This document shows positions 54,369 through 62,588 of a stretch of DNA of 64,000 nt, piece after piece. Below the pieces are notes generated by a model. It did not search any database and was not told the DNA's origin. It was given only the letters and a program-made list of their open reading frames with translations. Source of the stretch: Corynebacterium marambiense (GTDB taxonomy: Bacteria; Actinomycetota; Actinomycetes; Mycobacteriales; Mycobacteriaceae). Location of the stretch: positions 496,001 to 560,000 of the forward strand of contig NZ_JAEIOT010000004.1 of assembly GCF_016342275.1 (NCBI RefSeq), read 5' to 3'. Numbering within the stretch: position 1 is the stretch's first letter; each line of letters begins with the position of its first letter. The position numbers and the translations under genes were made by a program.

Positions 54369-56093
54369 TCACTGCACCTGTGCGGGGATGTCGGTGCCGT
54401 CCGTGACCTCGGTGGCTTCGTCGAACTCGGTTTCGGTGATCGCCGGTGAGTTCACGGCGCTCCGCATGGCCCGGACGGATTCCGCCACGACCCAGACCGC
54501 GGCGACGAGAATGATGACGTCGAGGATGAGCAGCATCCAGCTACCGGTGTTGTAGAACGTTCCGAGCTGTATGACCAGGGCCCACACGGAGACGATCATG
54601 ACGAACACCATCGGGACGAGCACAACCTTGTAGGGCCTGCGGAGGCGGATCAGGATGATGCAGATGATGCAGAGCGTCAGGGCGGCCATGAGCTGGTTCG
54701 TCGTGCCGAACAGCGGCCAGATCGCCAGCCCGCCGGAACCGTCGCCGCCGGAGGAGAACGTTAGGCCGAGGGCGACGGCGAGGACGATGACCGTGGCCGC
54801 GATGTTCGACAGTTTCACGCCGAGGTGCCCGCCGATCTCCTGGACGACGAGACGCTGGAGCCGGACACCAGTGTCCATGGTGGTCGCGGCGAAGAGCACT
54901 GCCATGGTCGCGAGGATCGTGGCAGACAGGGAGGACGGCAGACCGAGACCGGCGTGGATAATACCGGATCCGCCCTCGACGAAGGCCCCGACGCTGCCCT
55001 TTCCGAATGCAGAGTAAACCTCACGCCACTGGGTGACCGTCTGGTATCCGGCGCAGGTTGCGATGATCGCCCCGAGGGCGAGCAACCCTTCGCCGACGGC
55101 ACCGAAGTAGCCGACGAAACGTTCATCGGTCTCGAGGTCGATCTGCTTGGACGAGGTACCGGAGGAGACCAGCCCGTGGAAGCCGGAGATCGCGCCGCAG
55201 GCGATGGTGACGAAGAGCAGCGGGATCATCGAGGGGGTCCCCTCGGGAAGCTGGGTGTTGAAGGTGGGGGCGACCACGGTCGGCAGGGAGATCGCGACCG
55301 AGCCGTAGAGGATGATGAGGCCGACGAACAGCTGCAGTCCGTTGATGTAGTCGCGTGGCTGTAGGAGCACCCACACCGGTAGCAGCGAGGCGACACCGGC
55401 GTAGAGGAAGAGAACGACGATCCAGAAACCGTTCGGATTGAGTCCGAGGATGGTCTCCGGGAGGATGACCGGGACCGAGTCACCGAGAACCATCAGTGTG
55501 TAAAGGGCGATGACTCCGACGGCGGAGACCAGCGGCAGATTCCACTTCAGGCGGTAGATGGCCTGACCGATGAGCAGCGCGACGATGATCGCCCCCCAGG
55601 TGGGGATGACGGCGGTGGGTGTAGTGACCAGTAGTTTCGCGATGACAACGGCGAACGCGGCGTTGACCATGAGCAGCAGCAGGAAGATGATCACCAGGAA
55701 GAGGTTGCGGCCGTTCCTCCCGATGTACGTGCCCGACAGGGTTCCGATGCTCTGCCCACGATGTCGGACGGAGGCCCACAAGGCCCCGAAATCATGCATT
55801 CCGGCGATGAATACGGTGCCGATGGTGACCCACAGGAAGGCTGGTACCCACCCCCAGATCACAGCGATGGCTGGGCCGACGATGGGTGCTGCGCCGGCGA
55901 CTGAGGTGAAGTGGTGGCCCCAGAGCACATACTTATTGGTGGGGACGTAGTCGACGCCGTCCTCCATCGTGTGTGCGGGGGTCCGGAACGACGCGTTGAG
56001 CTTGTAGATCCGGGATCCGAGATACTTGGAATAGAGGAAATATCCGCCGAGCATCATGGCGACGCCGATGACGGCGAGGAAGAGTGCGTTCAT
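54369..56093 (-). CDS. cstA: Carbon starvation protein A (CstA) transporter
   Basis: 574 residues with about 16-18 TM segments. The N-terminal CstA signature is visible: LWGHHFTSVAGAAPIVGPAIAV and IAGMHDFGALWASVR. It also has TTMDTGVRLQRLVVQE and FGTTNQLMAAL. CstA proteins import peptides or pyruvate under carbon limitation. The start ATG 56093 (MNALFLAVIG) gives normal length; an upstream in-frame start adds only a polar stretch. It leads the operon cstA, CC-stop, arsA-like. Confidence 0.93.
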   Translation of the reverse strand: MNALFLAVIGVAMMLGGYFLYSKYLGSRIYKLNASFRTPAHTMEDGVDYVPTNKYVLWGHHFTSVAGAAPIVGPAIAVIWGWVPAFLWVTIGTVFIAGMHDFGALWASVRHRGQSIGTLSGTYIGRNGRNLFLVIIFLLLLMVNAAFAVVIAKLLVTTPTAVIPTWGAIIVALLIGQAIYRLKWNLPLVSAVGVIALYTLMVLGDSVPVILPETILGLNPNGFWIVVLFLYAGVASLLPVWVLLQPRDYINGLQLFVGLIILYGSVAISLPTVVAPTFNTQLPEGTPSMIPLLFVTIACGAISGFHGLVSSGTSSKQIDLETDERFVGYFGAVGEGLLALGAIIATCAGYQTVTQWREVYSAFGKGSVGAFVEGGSGIIHAGLGLPSSLSATILATMAVLFAATTMDTGVRLQRLVVQEIGGHLGVKLSNIAATVIVLAVALGLTFSSGGDGSGGLAIWPLFGTTNQLMAALTLCIICIILIRLRRPYKVVLVPMVFVMIVSVWALVIQLGTFYNTGSWMLLILDVIILVAAVWVVAESVRAMRSAVNSPAITETEFDEATEVTDGTDIPAQVQ

Positions 56094-56319
56094 GGTGGAG
56101 GTCTTTCCCTTTCGGTGCAACCGCTCTCAGGGAGCGGCCGCGTGGTTGGTTTGTGAGGGGTGACACCCCCGGGGGATAGGGTGCATTAGATCACATCCGA
56201 CGAATGCGGAACAGACCTCACCGGAAAAACAACACGACGGGGGTACTTCACCGGACCCTCCGAGATCCGGTGTTTTCCCGGGGTCTCCAGGCGCGCGATC
56301 GACGGTGTTGGTGCACGAC

Positions 56320-57129
56320 TCATCGTTGGCAGCGGGGGCACCAGAACAGGTTGCGTCCCTCCAGGACGGTGCTCTCCACCGGCGTGCCGCAGACGTGGCA
56401 CGGTTGTGCGGCCCGGCGGTACACGTAGACCTCTCCCCCGTGGTCGTCCTCGCGTGGTTGCCGGTGCATCGCCTCCGGGGTGTGCTCCGGCCGCACGGTG
56501 TCGATCCGCCCGTCTCGCACCCCAGTGGCCATGAGGTCGACGAGGTCCGCCCAGATGGCGTCGAACTCGCTCCGGGCGAGGTTCTTTCCGGGGGTGCGGG
56601 GGTCGAGGCCGAGGCGGAAGAGCACCTCTGCACGGTAGATGTTTCCGACACCGGCGAACAGCTTCTGGTCCATCATGAGTGCTCCGATGGACTTTCCCGA
56701 CCGGTGGACCCGGGTCCAGGTAGGTTCCGGGTCGGCGTCGGGACGCAGAGGGTCGGCTCCGAGTTTGGCGACGGCTGCGTCGCGATCGGCGTCGGTGATC
56801 AGTCGACACCATTGGGGTCCGCGGAGATCGGCGGCGGTGATTCCGTCGGTGATGCGGAGTCGTACCTGGCCGGTCGGGGCGGCATACGGGGTGAACCTCA
56901 GCCCCCCGATGAGTCCGAGATGGATGTGGACGATGTGCTCTGGGTCGTCGTGGTCCACATCGATGAAGAGTTGTTTTCCCCAGGCCTCGGCCAGCTCGAT
57001 GCGGTGACCGTTCAGGCGTGCGGCTTCCTCGGCGAAGCGGCCCTGGGGTGAGGAGAACTCCAGCTGCCTGTCTCCGAAGGTTGTGGCGAGGCGTTCGGCG
57101 AGCCGGTGGATGACGTGGCCTTCAGGCAT
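56320..57129 (-). CDS. nei: Fpg/Nei family DNA glycosylase (endonuclease VIII-like)
   Basis: 269 residues. The N-terminus MPEGHVIHRLAERL gives Pro2 and Glu3, the Schiff-base and catalytic residues after Met removal. The helix-two-turn-helix is around QKLFAGVGNIYRAEVLF, and the C-terminal zinc finger is CHVCG...FWCPRC. It excises oxidised bases and nicks DNA. The start was set at 57129 because MPEG must be at the N-terminus. Confidence 0.94.
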   Translation of the reverse strand: MPEGHVIHRLAERLATTFGDRQLEFSSPQGRFAEEAARLNGHRIELAEAWGKQLFIDVDHDDPEHIVHIHLGLIGGLRFTPYAAPTGQVRLRITDGITAADLRGPQWCRLITDADRDAAVAKLGADPLRPDADPEPTWTRVHRSGKSIGALMMDQKLFAGVGNIYRAEVLFRLGLDPRTPGKNLARSEFDAIWADLVDLMATGVRDGRIDTVRPEHTPEAMHRQPREDDHGGEVYVYRRAAQPCHVCGTPVESTVLEGRNLFWCPRCQR

Positions 57130-57249
57130 GATTGTCCGTTTTCGTTGGCGGGGAATCTCGTCCGGATCATTCGACTCTGTCAGGGCTGAACGACGCGTCG
57201 CTCCGAAGATCACTGACAGCGCTGATCAAAAAATCGAGTACCCCCATGA

Positions 57250-57292
57250 TTGGAGAGTAAGTATTATCGATTCTAAATAATTGAGTCTCCAA
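57250..57292. terminator. AT-rich hairpin between nei and small membrane gene
   Basis: TTGGAGA (57250-57256) and TCTCCAA (57286-57292) pair, with an inner ATTAT/ATAAT stem. A T6 run on the minus strand lies about 16 bases beyond the stem. It follows the small membrane gene's stop. Confidence 0.5.
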
Positions 57293-57293
57293 C

Positions 57294-57563
57294 CTACCTA
57301 CTGGCCGTTTTCTGGTCCGCGAAAACACACACGACCAGGGCGCAGATGGTGACGACAACGGCGAACGCCACGAGACCACGCACCAGCATCCAGAGGGAGA
57401 GCAGGAAGAAGGCTGCCCCGGTGAGCCACAGAACAGCCCGCAGATGTGGCACGGTGGGCATCATCGGATGCGCGGACGGTCTCAGGTAGTCGGTGGCACC
57501 CTGGTACCCCGCGAAGAGGGTGCCACCGAGGAGAACGACCATGGGCAACAGCAGAGGGTCCAT
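57294..57563 (-). CDS. Small membrane protein, three TM helices
   Basis: 89 residues with three hydrophobic segments (LLLPMVVLLGGTLFAGY, AVLWLTGAAFFLLSLWMLV, GLVAFAVVVTICALVVCVF) and no recognised family. It lies 17 bp downstream of the siderophore-interacting protein gene on the same strand, so cotranscription is likely. Confidence 0.6.
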   Translation of the reverse strand: MDPLLLPMVVLLGGTLFAGYQGATDYLRPSAHPMMPTVPHLRAVLWLTGAAFFLLSLWMLVRGLVAFAVVVTICALVVCVFADQKTASR

Positions 57564-57580
57564 ACGGTGACCCTACCGAA

Positions 57581-58450
57581 TCAACCGCGCTCCTTTCCTA
57601 GCCGCCAGTACCCGGAGAAGAAGATGGTCTTCCGGTCCATCCCGCATTCCTTCGTCAGATGGCGGCGCAGGGAAGTCGCGATCGACTGCTCACCGCAGAT
57701 CCACGCATACGTGAGGTCCCCGACGTCGACGGGGAGCGTATCGATTGCCGCGATCCCTGCCCGGGGCGCGTCGGCGAGGGGATCGGTCAGCCGGGTATAG
57801 GACGCGATTCCGGACACGATTCCGTCCAGTCCGGGGTCCAGGAGGTCATCCGACTCCGCGATGACGATGGCGTGCGTCTGCGCACGTGCTGGTTCGTCGA
57901 GCGATTCGATGATGGCGGACAGCGCCGGAACCGCGGTTGCATCGGCGACGAGGAGCTGGGGTCCGGTGGGCAACCGATAGGCCGCGGAGAGGAACCGGAC
58001 TCCGACCTCGTCGCCCTTCTCCGCGCCGATGGCCCAGACGGACCCCGGGCCTGAGTCGCCGTGGGTGACGATGTCGATGACCATTTCCCCGGTGCGGGGC
58101 CGCAGCTCCCGGATTGTGTAGTACCGCATGGAGGGGCGGACATCGTCATCGACGGCGGCGAGGGCGGCGCGCGGATTGATGATCGTCGGGTCCGGCATCG
58201 TGAGCTGCTTGCCGGGCTGTGGCATGATGAGTGCGACGTACTCGTCCGGCCCCGCGCTCTCGAGGCCCTTGAACTCGGGGGCGCTGAGGGTGATCCGCCT
58301 GAGGTGCGGCGCGAGCAAGGTGGCGTCCGCGATCGTCGCGCGAACGAGTTCCTCGCGGATTCTGGGGTCGGTGGGCATCGCCATGGTGCGTCTCATCACC
58401 GCCGACATGGTCTTCATGGTTGTCAGGTAGAGGGTGTTCTTCCACGACAT
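57581..58450 (-). CDS. Siderophore-interacting protein (SIP/ViuB family reductase)
   Basis: 289 residues. The FAD-binding motif RYYTIR lies within MRYYTIRELRPRTGEM, and the C-terminal FSGYWRLG and YAWICGEQSIATSLRRHL match the SIP family, which reduces ferric siderophores in the cytoplasm. The residues MSWKNTLYLTTMKTMSAVMR precede the core, so a shorter start (MPTDPRI) is possible. A weak DtxR-like box lies upstream at 58508-58526, consistent with iron control. Confidence 0.9.
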   Translation of the reverse strand: MSWKNTLYLTTMKTMSAVMRRTMAMPTDPRIREELVRATIADATLLAPHLRRITLSAPEFKGLESAGPDEYVALIMPQPGKQLTMPDPTIINPRAALAAVDDDVRPSMRYYTIRELRPRTGEMVIDIVTHGDSGPGSVWAIGAEKGDEVGVRFLSAAYRLPTGPQLLVADATAVPALSAIIESLDEPARAQTHAIVIAESDDLLDPGLDGIVSGIASYTRLTDPLADAPRAGIAAIDTLPVDVGDLTYAWICGEQSIATSLRRHLTKECGMDRKTIFFSGYWRLGKERG

Positions 58451-58507
58451 GGCTGTTACGGGCCTTTCTCATCGGGGGCGGGAACACGATCGACGCGGTC
58501 GCCTGGG

Positions 58508-58526
58508 TGAGCTAAGGCTATCTGAT
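58508..58526. promoter_or_regulatory. Weak DtxR-like box upstream of SIP gene
   Basis: TGAGCTAAGGCTATCTGAT matches the 19-bp DtxR consensus at about 12 positions. It lies in the divergent region between the SIP and trhO genes. Confidence 0.4.
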
Positions 58527-58575
58527 AATTCAGAAATGTGCAGGGGGTGTGCAATAGTTCCGGTGGGGAGGCGAC

Positions 58576-58581
58576 TAGACT
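58576..58581 (+). promoter_or_regulatory. -10 element for trhO, leaderless
   Basis: TAGACT seven bases before the GTG start, with no ribosome site. Confidence 0.55.
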
Positions 58582-58588
58582 GCCACGC

Positions 58589-59500
58589 GTGGCCATCAGC
58601 AAAATTCTCCTCTTCTATCGCTTCACGCCGATCCCGGACCCGACGGCGGTGATGCTGTGGCAGCGCACGCTCTGCGAGTCGCTGGAACTGACCGGGCGGA
58701 TCCTCATCTCACGACATGGCATCAACGGCACCGTCGGTGGCGAACTGACGGCTGTCAAGAGGTACGTCCGGGCCACCCGGGCCTACCCGGGCTTCCGAGA
58801 AATGGAGTTCAAGTTCTCCGAGGGGTCCGCTGCCGATTTCCCGAGGCTGAGCGTCAAAGTCCGCGAGGAGCTGGTCGCCTTCGGTGCCCCCGATGATCTG
58901 GACGTCGATGAGAACGGCGTCGTCGGCGGCGGGGTGCACCTAAAACCCGAGGAAGTGAATGATCTGGTCGACACCCGCGGAGACGAGGTCGTGTTCTTCG
59001 ATGGTCGTAATGCGATGGAGGCCGGGATCGGCCGGTTCCGGGACGCGATCGTCCCGGATGTCGAGACCACCCACGATTTCATCGAGGAGATCGAATCCGG
59101 CAAGTATGACGACCTGAAGGACCGCCCTGTCGTGACCTACTGCACCGGTGGTGTGCGTTGCGAGGTGCTCAGTGCGCTGCTGAAGAAACGGGGTTTCCGA
59201 GAGGTGTACCAGATTGATGGTGGGATCGCCCGATACGGGGAGACCTACGGGAACGACGGCCTTTGGGAGGGCTCCCTCTACGTCTTCGACCGACGGATGC
59301 ACCTGGAGTTCGGGGACGTGACCGACCACAACTTCGTGCAGCTTGGCCGGTGCATCCACTGTACCGGGGGGACGAACACCTACCGGAACTGCGCGAATCA
59401 GGAATGCCGACGGCAGGTCCTCATCTGTGACGACTGCGCGGTGACGCGGTCCGGTTCCCACTGCACCGACTGTCGGCGCGCTATCTCCGTCGGCGCCTGA
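58589..59500 (+). CDS. trhO: tRNA uridine-34 hydroxylase, TrhO/YceA family (rhodanese)
   Basis: 303 residues. N-terminal acylphosphatase-like domain ([12 protein letters not shown]), rhodanese domain with the active-site loop YCTGGVRCE, and a Cys-rich C-terminal zinc-like region ([27 protein letters not shown]). TrhO makes 5-hydroxyuridine at the wobble base of several tRNAs. The GTG start at 58589 follows a -10 box by 7 bp, so the transcript may be leaderless. Confidence 0.9.
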   Translation: MAISKILLFYRFTPIPDPTAVMLWQRTLCESLELTGRILISRHGINGTVGGELTAVKRYVRATRAYPGFREMEFKFSEGSAADFPRLSVKVREELVAFGAPDDLDVDENGVVGGGVHLKPEEVNDLVDTRGDEVVFFDGRNAMEAGIGRFRDAIVPDVETTHDFIEEIESGKYDDLKDRPVVTYCTGGVRCEVLSALLKKRGFREVYQIDGGIARYGETYGNDGLWEGSLYVFDRRMHLEFGDVTDHNFVQLGRCIHCTGGTNTYRNCANQECRRQVLICDDCAVTRSGSHCTDCRRAISVGA

Positions 59501-59507
59501 TCGCCTT

Positions 59508-59530
59508 CCCGCGATAAGCGGTTCCGCGGG
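59508..59530 (+). terminator. Possible terminator after trhO
   Basis: CCCGCG/CGCGGG stem with an 11-base loop. The run after it is short, so this is a weak call. Confidence 0.35.
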
Positions 59531-59593
59531 TTGATGACTGCACCGGTGCTTCATGTCCTGCGTGGTGCGGTTTCCGGGAGTAGGTTGGTGAGC

Positions 59594-59896
59594 ATGAGCA
59601 TAATAAAGATCAACGCGATCACCGTCCCCGAGGGCCAGGGTGCTGAACTGGAGAAGCGCTTCGAGGCGCGGAGGCACACGGTTGACAACTCTCCCGGCTT
59701 TGAGGGGTTCCAGATGCTTCGTCCAGTTGCGGGCGAGGACCGTTACTTCGTGATCACCCGTTGGACTGATGAAGAATCATTCGTCGCATGGCGCGATGGG
59801 GACGCCCGCAAGGCACACGCCGCCGAGAAGAGAGAAACGGTCGCGACCAGCGCCGAGCTGCTCGAGTTTGAGATCGTTCTCGAAGCCACGCCCTAG
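59594..59896 (+). CDS. mhuD: MhuD-type heme-degrading monooxygenase
   Basis: 100 residues, an ABM/IsdG-fold protein. The key residues of mycobacterial MhuD are at the same positions: Asn7 (MSIIKINAI), Trp66 (ESFVAWRDG) and His75 (RKAHAAEKR), the axial heme ligand. The motif NSPGFEGFQMLRPVAGEDRY is also shared. The enzyme releases iron from heme. The TAGGTT-like element just upstream suggests a possible leaderless start. Heme- and iron-related genes (SIP, uptake operon) lie elsewhere in the window. Confidence 0.9.
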   Translation: MSIIKINAITVPEGQGAELEKRFEARRHTVDNSPGFEGFQMLRPVAGEDRYFVITRWTDEESFVAWRDGDARKAHAAEKRETVATSAELLEFEIVLEATP

Positions 59897-59899
59897 GGT

Positions 59900-60382
59900 C
59901 TAGGACGAACCGATCACGGCCATGGTCCCCACCCCCGTGGTCCAGGCGAGGGTGAACAACATGAGTGGCCAGAGCGCGGCCAACCAGGGGCGCCAGCGTT
60001 CGTAGCGCGCCCAGCGTCGGTAGGTGATCCAGGCGGCACCGAGGGTGCCGCCCAGCGTCACTAATCCCGGTATGACCGGGAAGAGGATCTCGTAGGTGCG
60101 GGAGCAGATCCAGTCTGATGTGCCGGCATCGCACAGCGGTCCGCTCTGCGTGCGGGAGATCATCGCCACGACGAATGCGGTGAGGAATGTCAGTGGGGGG
60201 ATCGAGAAAGCGTAGATGATCGCCTGCCGGGTTGACGAGTTGTTGCGCTCGAGCCGCAGTAGTGGATCTGCCTCGTAGTCCAGGGCGGAAGCGCCCTTCC
60301 GTGGTGCATAATCAAGAACCGGATCGAGCTGAATGCGTCGATCCCGATCGTCGCCACCTGCCCCCTTTTGGGTGTCACTCAC
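59900..60382 (-). CDS. Conserved membrane protein with basic N-terminal tail
   Basis: 160 residues: a charged cytoplasmic N-terminus, then three TM segments (about 55-75, 105-120, 138-155). Two Cys lie in the loop between TM1 and TM2 (GPLCDAGTSDWICSR), which may form an external disulfide. GTG 60382 starts the frame. Family not recognised. Confidence 0.65.
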   Translation of the reverse strand: MSDTQKGAGGDDRDRRIQLDPVLDYAPRKGASALDYEADPLLRLERNNSSTRQAIIYAFSIPPLTFLTAFVVAMISRTQSGPLCDAGTSDWICSRTYEILFPVIPGLVTLGGTLGAAWITYRRWARYERWRPWLAALWPLMLFTLAWTTGVGTMAVIGSS

Positions 60383-60435
60383 TACGCTCTCCGCCTTCCG
60401 ATCGTCTGGTCATGCACCCCCGACGATAGTCCCGT

Positions 60436-61413
60436 TCAGCCGTTCCGTGTGTTCGGGTGGGCTCCCTGACCGTGTGCGGGCTGAATGATCGCCGGAACCC
60501 GGGAGTGACGGAGGATCTCATTCGTGCTCGATCCGATGAACACCCGCTCCAGTGATCCCATGAGGGTTGACCCGAGGTAGAGCAGATCGCCCTTCTTCCA
60601 CTTCACGGACTCGACGGCACCCGACCAACCCCACCCCGAGCCGATCTCGGTGTCGACGGTGATCTCCGGATGCCGGTCCAGGGCGGCGTCGCGGGCCTGG
60701 TCGAGCACCGCCAGGGTGTGTTCCTGCCACTCGACGAGAATCTCCGACTCCAGGTCGGTGGTGCTCTTCACCGGCGAATCGGCGACCCCCTCCGGGGCGA
60801 AGGAGACGATGCGCAGCGGCACCCCCCAGCGCCACGCGAGATCGGCGGCATCGGTGAGGAAACTCCGGTCGTTCTCCGTGTCGATGAATGCACAGTTGAT
60901 GCGGGTCACCCCGTGCCGGGAGAGCTTCGGAGCGCGGGGCGTGAGACCCAGGGGCCGGGATGAGGAGTGCAGGAGGACATCCGCGGTCGAGCCTGCCATG
61001 AAGCGTCGCTTCGGTGCCGATCCGTGCGAGCCGAGGAGAACAACGTCGGCGTCGAAATCATCGGCGGCCTGGGTCAGAATCGCTGTTTCCGAGGGGCCGT
61101 CCGCGAAGACGGAGACCGTCTCGTCCCACATTGATTCGGGTAGTTCCACTTCGGACAGTGCCTTGCGCACCCGGGACTCACACGCCGCTGCCTCTTTCCT
61201 GCGCCACTTCTTGTACTTCCCGCCGAGCCGGCTCAGGGAGGAAGACGGCCAGGGGCGGGTAAACGCGGTGACCGCTCTGACCCGGATCGGAGTGGTCCTG
61301 GCCAGCCACGCGGCGAACTCTACAGCTTCCGTTCCCGAGGTATCGGGGCGCCACGCGACGAGAACGCGAATCGGCGGGGAGGTTTCCTCCGGTTCGGCGT
61401 TCTTCTTCGACAT
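60436..61413 (-). CDS. Tandem universal stress protein (UspA family)
   Basis: 325 residues with two USP domains (about 18-170 and 178-310). The first has GSHGSAPKRRFMAGSTADVLL and the second GSTLMGSLERVFIGSSTNEIL, matching the G-x2-G-x9-G-S/T nucleotide-binding pattern. ATP-binding is therefore likely in both. A Lys/Arg-rich insertion lies at about 75-85. The start was set at ATG 61413 rather than an earlier Met because MSKKNAEPEE precedes the first USP strand. Confidence 0.85.
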   Translation of the reverse strand: MSKKNAEPEETSPPIRVLVAWRPDTSGTEAVEFAAWLARTTPIRVRAVTAFTRPWPSSSLSRLGGKYKKWRRKEAAACESRVRKALSEVELPESMWDETVSVFADGPSETAILTQAADDFDADVVLLGSHGSAPKRRFMAGSTADVLLHSSSRPLGLTPRAPKLSRHGVTRINCAFIDTENDRSFLTDAADLAWRWGVPLRIVSFAPEGVADSPVKSTTDLESEILVEWQEHTLAVLDQARDAALDRHPEITVDTEIGSGWGWSGAVESVKWKKGDLLYLGSTLMGSLERVFIGSSTNEILRHSRVPAIIQPAHGQGAHPNTRNG

Positions 61414-61485
61414 GCGTTGGTACGGTCCTCGTTCTCGGTCCACGGCGGCGCGGGGCAGCCCGGTTACTCAGGTGCGGGAAAACGA

Positions 61486-61938
61486 TCAGGCGTTCCTCTG
61501 CTCCGCGGAGTAGCGTTCCGCCAGTTCAGTGATGACCGGTACGACCTGTTCAGCGATCTCAAGCTTCTCGGGGCTGAGGGAGGACAGCATCTCGGCGAGG
61601 TACGTGGTTCGCTCATCCCCTACCCGCTTGAGCTCTGTCCGACCGAGCTCGGTGAGCTGGACGCGCACGCCACGGCGATCGCTCGTGTCACGGATACGCT
61701 CCACCATTCCGCGGTGCTCCAGCTGGTGCAGGGCGTTCGATGCGGTGGGCATACGAATCCCCTCCTGCCGGGCAACCTCACTGATACGGGAGGCGCCGTG
61801 TTCGGCGAGGCGGGTCAGGATCGTCAGCTGCGGGCCAGTCAGATCGGACTGCTCTGCCATGCGGAAGTAGGTGACGTAGAGTTTTGTCATGGCCGGTCGG
61901 ATCTGGGCGGCGATATCCATCGGGGTTGCAGCAGTCAT
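61486..61938 (-). CDS. MarR-family regulator (possible MalR)
   Basis: 150 residues with a winged helix (MPTASNALHQLEHRGMVERI, DTSDRRGVRVQLTELG). MarR proteins repress antibiotic- or stress-responsive genes. The location near DUF5318 and the class A PBP resembles C. glutamicum malR near mrcB, a regulator of cell-envelope stress; orthology is suggested, not proven. AT-rich direct repeats GCAAAAGT (62052-62059 and 62070-62077) lie upstream and could be binding sites. Confidence 0.8.
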   Translation of the reverse strand: MTAATPMDIAAQIRPAMTKLYVTYFRMAEQSDLTGPQLTILTRLAEHGASRISEVARQEGIRMPTASNALHQLEHRGMVERIRDTSDRRGVRVQLTELGRTELKRVGDERTTYLAEMLSSLSPEKLEIAEQVVPVITELAERYSAEQRNA

Positions 61939-62155
61939 GCACCCAATCTTAACTGCTTTCCGAGACCGCTGTACAACCGTGATTTAACCGCTCTACGCTG
62001 CGATGTCCGCGTAACGCATCTGTCCGCGCTGGTCCCGACCCTCAGTACGGAGCAAAAGTTCATTTATTTGCAAAAGTAGCGACTGTGTCACGCCGCCGAA
62101 TTTGAAGTTATTGCGGTCGTTGTGGCGGTGTATCGGGGATTTCGGCGGCGATGGA

Positions 62156-62161
62156 TAGACT
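62156..62161 (+). promoter_or_regulatory. -10 element for DUF5318 gene, leaderless
   Basis: TAGACT six bases before the GTG start; no ribosome site is seen. Confidence 0.55.
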
Positions 62162-62167
62162 GGCTCT

Positions 62168-62527
62168 GTGGTCAGGTATTCCGGCGAGGTGAGTCACCAG
62201 TGGGCGCGTCGTCTCCTGCTGGGTGACTGGCGAGCCGGGAGGGTCTCCCGGGACACAGTGTGTGACGGGGATTTCCGGCTGCTCGCCGCCTCCCGTTTCC
62301 ACGGGCGGCGGGCCGGGCGTCCCTGTCCGATCTGTGACGGTGATGACCTCCGCATCGTTCTGTGGATATTTGGCGACTCATTAGGGAAGATGTCATCTAG
62401 CGCCCGTAGCGCGGAGGAGATCGAGCGTTTCGCTGACGCCGGCCGGGAATTTACGGTGCACACCGTCGAGGTCTGCCCCGACTGTCACTGGAACCATCTG
62501 CTCAGCGCCCGGGAGGTCGGACCATGA
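62168..62527 (+). CDS. DUF5318 protein with two Cys pairs
   Basis: 119 residues from GTG 62168. Two CxxC-type pairs (CPICDG and CPDC in VEVCPDCHWNHLL) suggest zinc binding. The pattern matches Rv0049, which lies next to ponA1 in mycobacteria, and a class A PBP follows here too. Function unknown; the context suggests cell-wall synthesis. Confidence 0.8.
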   Translation: MVRYSGEVSHQWARRLLLGDWRAGRVSRDTVCDGDFRLLAASRFHGRRAGRPCPICDGDDLRIVLWIFGDSLGKMSSSARSAEEIERFADAGREFTVHTVEVCPDCHWNHLLSAREVGP

Positions 62528-62588
62528 ACCGACCACAGCCCGTGGCACGTGAAGTAACCAGACTCAATCCGATGGAGTGGATACAAAG

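Noticed and set aside
62541..62556. Possible parS near the ponA start
   Set aside because: Only 11/16 matches outside the CACGTG core.
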